This document shows, piece by piece, positions 6,244 through 10,297 of a stretch of 10,297 bases of DNA (position 1 is the stretch's first letter; every line of letters starts with the position of its first letter). The notes below the pieces were generated by a model. That model worked only from the letters and a program-made list of their open reading frames with translations. It made no database searches and had not been told where the DNA came from. Location of the stretch: contig CALBGD010000466.1 in assembly GCA_937893735.1 (NCBI GenBank), positions 1 to 10,297 on the forward strand. Reading direction: 5' to 3'. Made by a program: the position numbers and the translations under genes. The stretch comes from an uncultured Clostridia bacterium (GTDB taxonomy: Bacteria; Bacillota; Clostridia; Oscillospirales; Ruminococcaceae).

Positions 6244-7872
6244 TTAATACGCCTTCGCCTGCGTGAAATCCACGGTCTTGTTGAAGGGGTTGTAATATAT
6301 GTCGGCGTAATCCTCGCCGATGTAGAAATATTCGTTCTTGTAATAAAGCGGAACGAATACTGCGTCATCAATAATGGACTGCTCTGCCTTAGCGTAAAGC
6401 TCGGCGCTCTTTGAAAGGTCCGTGGCTCTGCCGGCGCTTGTTATCTGGGAATCAGACGACGTACTGCTGTACCCGGAATAATTCCCGGTGCCGCCCTTTG
6501 TGAAGCCCTGTAAATACGCCGAGGGGCTGTTAACGTTACCGGAAAGCTCCTGTACAGCGATCTCGAAATCCCCGGAGGAAAGCCGGGTGTTGAATTCGTC
6601 CGTGCTGAGCGTTTCCACCACGCAGTAAAAGCCGAATTCCCTCTGCCATTCCTGCATGATAAGAGAGATCATCGCGCTTGCGGGTGCGTCCTCATGCATG
6701 ATTATTCGTGCTCCTGAGAATTCAGAAATATCAAGCTCCGGAAGAGCTTTCTGGTATAATTCCCGCGCCTTTTCAGCATTGTATTCCGGTGTGAGCTTTT
6801 CTCCGGCGTATTCGCGGTAGGATTTATCGAGCAGAGTGACCTCGCCGGGGACTATCGCATAAGCTATCGCGCTGTCCGGAGCCGCCTCCGCGAACCTGTC
6901 GCGGTCTGCCAGCAGCGCCAGAGCCTGCCGGAAATCGGTGCTCCGGAAAAGCCCGTACTCCGTGTTGAACAGAAGCCCGACAGTTATCGCGTCGTACTCC
7001 TGTATCGTGTACTTCTTTCCTTTTATCAGCTCGCGCTGTTCCTCGGAAACGGCGATGCAGTTTATCGTGTTGGAAACGAAATCGTCCACGAAATCCTCGT
7101 CGCCCTCGATGAAGAAATTGAGCCCGGAGGGGTACACCTTGTTCAGCTCGCTGTACGCGGCATTCCTGCGGAGGATAAGGTGGTTGTTATCGGTTATGGT
7201 GTATGGGTCGAAATCCCATGTGCGCAGGTAAAATGCGCCGTTTGACGGGGTCGTTTTGTCCGAAAGTCCATAACGTCCCTGCGAGTCAAGGAAATAATCC
7301 TCATTGCAGGGCATTGCGGGAGCCTCCGTAAGGAGCACCGGAAGCCGGGGATTCGGGTACTCCAGCGTTATTGTAAGCTCGTAGTCTCCGTCCGCCTTTA
7401 CTCCCAGCGCTGAAAAATCCTTTGCAATGCCTCGGTTTATCGCCTGTGAGTTCTTTATACAGAAATATTCCGAAGCGCGGGGGGCTCTGGTCTCCGGGTC
7501 AAACAGCCGCTGGAATCCATATACAAAGTCCTGCGCGGTGCATGGAGCCTCGAAGCCCGCTGCGTCAGTCCACTTGTAATCGCTGCTGAGCTTGAATCTG
7601 TATGTAAGTCCGTCGTCGCTGACGGTGTAGTCCTCTGCGACCCCAGCCGCAAGGCTCCCGTCCGGTTCGAGCCGGAAGAGTCCGGTGAACATCGCTCTCA
7701 CTATCAGAAGGGACGCGTCGTCCTTCGCTGTCTGCGGGTCAAGGCTTCCGGGATTGTATGCAATATCATATTTTATAACGCCGTCGCTGCCGTCTTTTTC
7801 CATGCAGCCCGACGACGCAGTTATAACGCAGCACAAAGCTGCGGAGAGAATTCCTCTGAACAGCCGGTTCAC
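6244..7872 (-). CDS. Extracytoplasmic substrate-binding lipoprotein of ABC transporter family 5 (OppA/DppA-like)
   Basis: The 542-residue protein has a signal peptide with a basic start (MNRLFRG), a hydrophobic core and a lipobox-like ASSGC, with C23 the predicted lipidated residue. It should therefore be anchored on the outer face of the membrane. The mature part matches solute-binding family 5: PGSLDPQTA near 41-49, the signature region about 71-115 (GVAEDYTVSDDGLTYRFKL, then KWTDA, then TAQDFVYGFQRLFDP), and near the C-terminus a YAKAEQSIIDDAVFVPLYY segment. Members bind oligopeptides or, less often, nickel, haem, sugars or other solutes; the ligand cannot be told from sequence. No permease or ATPase gene is in the window, so it must borrow a transporter or act alone. 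Start GTG at 7872 with AAAGGA (7879-7884), 6 nt away. The stop lies 10 nt before metH and overlaps its SD, so it is first in the metH operon. Confidence 0.9.
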   Translation of the reverse strand: MNRLFRGILSAALCCVITASSGCMEKDGSDGVIKYDIAYNPGSLDPQTAKDDASLLIVRAMFTGLFRLEPDGSLAAGVAEDYTVSDDGLTYRFKLSSDYKWTDAAGFEAPCTAQDFVYGFQRLFDPETRAPRASEYFCIKNSQAINRGIAKDFSALGVKADGDYELTITLEYPNPRLPVLLTEAPAMPCNEDYFLDSQGRYGLSDKTTPSNGAFYLRTWDFDPYTITDNNHLILRRNAAYSELNKVYPSGLNFFIEGDEDFVDDFVSNTINCIAVSEEQRELIKGKKYTIQEYDAITVGLLFNTEYGLFRSTDFRQALALLADRDRFAEAAPDSAIAYAIVPGEVTLLDKSYREYAGEKLTPEYNAEKARELYQKALPELDISEFSGARIIMHEDAPASAMISLIMQEWQREFGFYCVVETLSTDEFNTRLSSGDFEIAVQELSGNVNSPSAYLQGFTKGGTGNYSGYSSTSSDSQITSAGRATDLSKSAELYAKAEQSIIDDAVFVPLYYKNEYFYIGEDYADIYYNPFNKTVDFTQAKAY

Positions 7873-7914
7873 GGTTAATCCTTTCTTGTCGTATAATTTT
7901 AAAGATACATTTCT

Positions 7915-7943
7915 ATTATAGCATTTACCCGGATTTAATTCAA
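7915..7943 (-). promoter_or_regulatory. Strong promoter for the lipoprotein-metH-radical-SAM operon
   Basis: On the minus strand TTGAAT (7938-7943) and a perfect TATAAT (7915-7920) are spaced by 17 nt. The -10 is preceded by TGC, an extended -10. The predicted start is near 7908, leaving a leader of about 36 nt before the GTG at 7872, too short for a cobalamin, S-box or T-box riboswitch. Regulation, if any, would therefore act at the promoter, where an inverted repeat lies upstream (7962-7983). Confidence 0.85.
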
Positions 7944-7961
7944 CCGTTTTCCGAATTTTTT

Positions 7962-7983
7962 ATTATTACAATTCTGTAACAAT
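7962..7983. repeat. Imperfect inverted repeat upstream of the operon promoter, possible operator
   Basis: The arms ATTaTTACA (7962-7970) and TGTAAcAAT (7975-7983) are complementary at 8 of 9 positions around a 4-bp centre (ATTC). It lies 18 bp upstream of the -35 box at 7938-7943 and 17 bp after the nrdG stop. It lacks a T-run of terminator type on either strand, so a dimeric regulator site is more likely than a terminator, though it could also be chance in AT-rich DNA. The regulator is not identified. Confidence 0.35.
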
Positions 7984-8000
7984 TTCCCGCATGAGCATTA

Positions 8001-8507
8001 TCATAGAGTTTCGAACTCCACGGCACAGCCCTGCTTCAGGCTTTCGGGGACGTTTATCAGCCGCTGATTCGTGCTTCCGCGGAATTGCAGGGACAGCGAG
8101 CGCTTCGCAATATCGAATCTTCCGTCAACAAGGATATCCAGAATCCCCAGCAGCTTTTTTGTGTACTCTTCGCGCTCGGATTTTTTCAGAAGCTCTTCGA
8201 AAGTCCAGCCGCTGTAACACATCAGGCTCTTTGCCGCTTCCTTAAAGCGCTTCCCGAGCACATACAGCGGCTCCGGCTGGCAGAACGGCTCGCCGCCGGA
8301 AAACGTGACCCCGCTGCACAGCGGATTTTCCATGCACTGCTCGTAAAGAGCGTCTGTATCGGTCAGCTTTCCGCCGGAAAAATCGTGGGTCTCAGGATTA
8401 TGGCAACCGTCGCAATGGTGCGGGCAGCCCTGCACGAACACCACAAACCGAAGCCCGGGACCGTCAACTATCGAATCCTCCACAGTTCCCGCTATTCTTA
8501 TTTCCAT
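8001..8507 (-). CDS. nrdG: Anaerobic ribonucleoside-triphosphate reductase activating protein (radical SAM)
   Basis: NrdG is the activase that uses SAM and a [4Fe-4S] cluster to make the 5'-deoxyadenosyl radical, which installs the glycyl radical on NrdD. The 168-residue protein begins MEIRIAGTVEDSIVDGPGLR, diagnostic for the family. The cluster cysteines are C28, C32 and C35 (QGCPHHCDGCHNPE), the SAM-contacting FSGGEPF is at 69-75, and RFRGSTNQR-like sequence (LQFRGSTNQRLINV) is near the C-terminus. Length is typical. The ATG at 8507 has GGAG at 8515-8518, 7 nt away. It follows nrdD by 74 nt, the usual order, but a terminator-like hairpin sits in that gap and no promoter is visible after it, so nrdG is probably expressed by partial readthrough. 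Confidence 0.95.
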   Translation of the reverse strand: MEIRIAGTVEDSIVDGPGLRFVVFVQGCPHHCDGCHNPETHDFSGGKLTDTDALYEQCMENPLCSGVTFSGGEPFCQPEPLYVLGKRFKEAAKSLMCYSGWTFEELLKKSEREEYTKKLLGILDILVDGRFDIAKRSLSLQFRGSTNQRLINVPESLKQGCAVEFETL

Positions 8508-8521
8508 GGAAATTCTCCTTT

Positions 8522-8558
8522 CACAAAAAGCTGAGCGGAGATGTTCTCTCCGCCCAGC
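8522..8558 (-). terminator. Intrinsic terminator/attenuator hairpin between nrdD and nrdG
   Basis: On the minus strand the 12-bp stem GCTGGGCGGAGA / TCTCCGCTCAGC (arms 8547-8558 and 8530-8541, one G-U pair) closes a 5-nt loop and is followed directly by TTTTT (8525-8529). This has the full form of an intrinsic terminator, with a modest T-run. It lies about 23 nt after the nrdD stop and ends 7 nt before the nrdG Shine-Dalgarno sequence, so it should reduce but need not abolish nrdG transcription. It may also protect the 3' end of the nrdD message. Confidence 0.8.
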
Positions 8559-8581
8559 AAGAGTTTAAATATGGTCTGCTG

Positions 8582-10297
8582 TTATTCCTCGGAGGTTCCG
8601 TGCTTTACGCGGTCGGATTCCTCGGAGCGCTTTGCGTTATTGAAGCGGTCAAGGGTGCCCACCAGATAACCCGTGATTCGACGGATACGCTCGAATGCGA
8701 TTTCCTCCTCGTGACGGTGGCAGCAGGGGCACTCATCATCAATGATTCCTGTGAATCCGCAGCAGGGGTCGCGGTCAATCGGGTGGTTTATCGCACCATA
8801 GCCGATTCCCTGCTCCTTCATGCAGCGGACTATCTGCTCAAATGCGTCAAGGTTCTTCAGCGGGTCGCCGTCAAGCTCGATGTAGCTGATGTGACCGCCG
8901 TTTGTAAGAGCATGGTACGGAGCCTCCAGCTTTATCTTGCGGAATGCGCTGATATTATAATACACCGGGATATGGAAAGAGTTGGTATAGTAATCGCGGT
9001 CTGTGATTCCCGGGAGCTCGCCGTATATCTTCTTATCCATGCGGACGAATCTTCCGGAAAGACCCTCTGCCGGGGTAGCAAGGAGGCTGAAATTAAGGTG
9101 AGTCCTCTCGCTCTCGTCGTCCATGCGCTTTCTCATTCTGCCGATTATCTCAAGGCCGAGCTTCTGAGCCTCGGGGCTCTCGCCGTGATGAACGCCGATG
9201 AGCGCTTTCAGGCACTCGGCAAGGCCGATGAAGCCCATGGAAAGCGTTCCGTGCTTCAGGATTTCCGCAATGCTGTCGTTCTCGGAAAGCTTCTCGGAAT
9301 CTATCCACACGCCCTGTCCCATGAGGAACGGGAAGTTCTTGACGTGCTTGGAGCACTGTATCCTGAAACGGTGAACAAGCTGGTCAACGACAAGATTCAT
9401 CATATCGTCAAGGGAAGCATAGAACTTGTCCAGATCTCCGTGAGCCTCAATGGCAAGGCGCGGGAGGTTGATTGTCGTGAAGCTGAGGTTTCCTCTGCCG
9501 GTGACTATCTCCCTTGTAGGGTCATAGACATTGCCGATGACGCGGGTACGGCAGCCCATATAGGCAGCCTCTGTGTGGTAATCTCCGGGCTTGTAGTACT
9601 GGAGGTTATAGGGTGCATCAATAAACGAGAAATTCGGGAACATACGCTTCGCGGATACCCTTATCGCAAGCTTGAACAGATCGTAGTTCGGGTCTCCGGG
9701 GTTATAGTTTACGCCCTCCTTGACCTTAAATATATGTATCGGGAAGATAGGAGTTTCGCCGTTGCCAAGTCCGTGCTCTTCGGCAAGCATTACGTTCCTG
9801 ATGACCATTCTGCCCTCGGGAGAGGTGTCAGTTCCGTAGTTTATGGAAGAGAACGGATTCTGCGCGCCGGCTCTGGAGTTCATGGTGTTGAGGTTATGTA
9901 TGAGCGCCTCCATAGCCTGATAGGTCGCGCGGTCTGTTTCGGATTCTGCAAGCTTTTCCGCACGCTCCTGAAGGTGCGAGAAGCCCTCGCCGTACTTCGG
10001 GGAGAGAATCTCCCATTCCTTTTCCTTGTAATCATCGTTCTTTTCAAGTCTGGGGTAGAGCCCGGTCTCCTTTTCGATTTCGGAGGCAACAAGCTTCATC
10101 TCGTTAAGTACTTCATTGTAGTCCTCAATTCCCAGTGTAAAGCTTACCGCCTTGGCAAGATTGTTGCTGTAAAGGCGCTTAAAGGTCTTTTTAACGCCCT
10201 CTGCCATTGCGTAATCAAAAATCGGAACGGACTGACCGCCGTGCTGATCGTTCTGGTTAGACTGAATCGCGATGCAGGCGAGCGCCGCATAGCTGGA
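8582..10297 (-). CDS. nrdD: Anaerobic (class III) ribonucleoside-triphosphate reductase, C-terminal 571 residues (start lies beyond the right edge)
   Basis: NrdD reduces ribonucleoside triphosphates to deoxyribonucleotides without oxygen, using a glycyl radical. The frame is open to the right edge: codons upstream of the in-frame ATG at 10207 read QNDQHGGQSVPIFDYA, a conserved NrdD segment, so that ATG is internal. Numbering from the right edge, visible landmarks are the GCRTRV cysteine (C249), the position of the thiyl-radical cysteine in this family; GRGNLSFTTINLPR after it; a zinc-site cysteine cluster near the C-terminus (512, 513, 523, 525, 526; DPCCGFTG and ECPCC); and the glycyl-radical motif RITGYL with Gly543 (codon 8669-8671), followed by FNNAK and DRVKH. 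Full-length members have roughly 700 or more residues, so the N-terminal part, which usually includes an ATP-cone regulatory domain, is missing. nrdG lies downstream. This enzyme points to anaerobic growth. Confidence 0.95.
   Translation of the reverse strand, partial: SSYAALACIAIQSNQNDQHGGQSVPIFDYAMAEGVKKTFKRLYSNNLAKAVSFTLGIEDYNEVLNEMKLVASEIEKETGLYPRLEKNDDYKEKEWEILSPKYGEGFSHLQERAEKLAESETDRATYQAMEALIHNLNTMNSRAGAQNPFSSINYGTDTSPEGRMVIRNVMLAEEHGLGNGETPIFPIHIFKVKEGVNYNPGDPNYDLFKLAIRVSAKRMFPNFSFIDAPYNLQYYKPGDYHTEAAYMGCRTRVIGNVYDPTREIVTGRGNLSFTTINLPRLAIEAHGDLDKFYASLDDMMNLVVDQLVHRFRIQCSKHVKNFPFLMGQGVWIDSEKLSENDSIAEILKHGTLSMGFIGLAECLKALIGVHHGESPEAQKLGLEIIGRMRKRMDDESERTHLNFSLLATPAEGLSGRFVRMDKKIYGELPGITDRDYYTNSFHIPVYYNISAFRKIKLEAPYHALTNGGHISYIELDGDPLKNLDAFEQIVRCMKEQGIGYGAINHPIDRDPCCGFTGIIDDECPCCHRHEEEIAFERIRRITGYLVGTLDRFNNAKRSEESDRVKHGTSEE

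Noticed and set aside
6234..6371. A 46-residue N-terminal extension of MetH
   Set aside because: The extension is Arg/Thr/Ser-rich, lies wholly inside the end of the lipoprotein gene, and MetH proteins begin near the residue encoded at 6233, where a good SD is present.
7873..7908. A cobalamin or SAM riboswitch controlling the metH operon
   Set aside because: The predicted leader is only about 36 nt, with no conserved core and no terminator, so there is no room for either riboswitch.
7945..7959. A CodY-like box upstream of the lipoprotein promoter
   Set aside because: The minus strand reads AAAATTCGGAAAACG, which has five mismatches to the 15-bp consensus AATTTTCWGAAAATT, too many to claim in AT-rich DNA.
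10205..10207. ATG at 10207 as the start of nrdD
   Set aside because: The frame stays open to the window edge and the 30 codons upstream match conserved NrdD sequence (QNDQHGGQ), so this ATG is internal and the gene is simply cut by the window.

Overview
The window looks like part of the chromosome of an anaerobic, moderate-GC Firmicute, most likely class Clostridia in the Ruminococcaceae/Oscillospiraceae neighbourhood. That placement is an inference. It rests on an oxygen-sensitive class III ribonucleotide reductase with its activase, a MetH that lacks the reactivation domain, a pair of radical-SAM proteins (TIGR03960 plus TIGR03936/DUF2344) typical of Clostridia, strong AGGAGG-type ribosome binding sites, and sigma-A promoters in AT-rich gaps. 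Every gene recognised is on the minus strand, so transcription runs from high to low coordinates. No mobile element, CRISPR array or phage gene was seen.

In transcription order: nrdD (8582 to past the right edge, start not in the window) is followed by an intrinsic-terminator-like hairpin and then nrdG (8001-8507). A clear promoter (7915-7943) starts a second unit: an OppA/DppA-type extracytoplasmic substrate-binding lipoprotein (6244-7872), a cobalamin-dependent methionine synthase (3864-6233), a B12-binding-domain radical-SAM protein (1988-3847) and its small DUF2344 partner (1372-2001). Gaps in this unit are about 10 nt or less, or the genes overlap, so it reads as one operon linking solute capture, methionine/SAM synthesis and B12/SAM-using enzymes of unknown function. 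A third promoter (1338-1366) drives two small membrane proteins of unknown function (1091-1303 and 722-1069).

Next comes a stand-alone tRNA-Leu(CAA) gene (573-659) with a near-consensus promoter (687-715) and its own terminator (525-565). The stretch 306-523 has no convincing gene but ends in a second terminator-like hairpin, so a short non-coding transcript is possible. Last, promoter 257-285 drives prfB (release factor 2), of which only the first 62 codons are inside the window. This prfB lacks the usual programmed frameshift but keeps the Shine-Dalgarno-like stimulator at the ancestral position.

Most of the window is ordinary housekeeping DNA. The points that merit a second look are the frameshift-less prfB, the terminator between nrdD and nrdG, the orphan binding protein fused into a metH/B12-radical-SAM operon, the uncharacterised radical-SAM pair itself, and the two-gene membrane-protein cassette.
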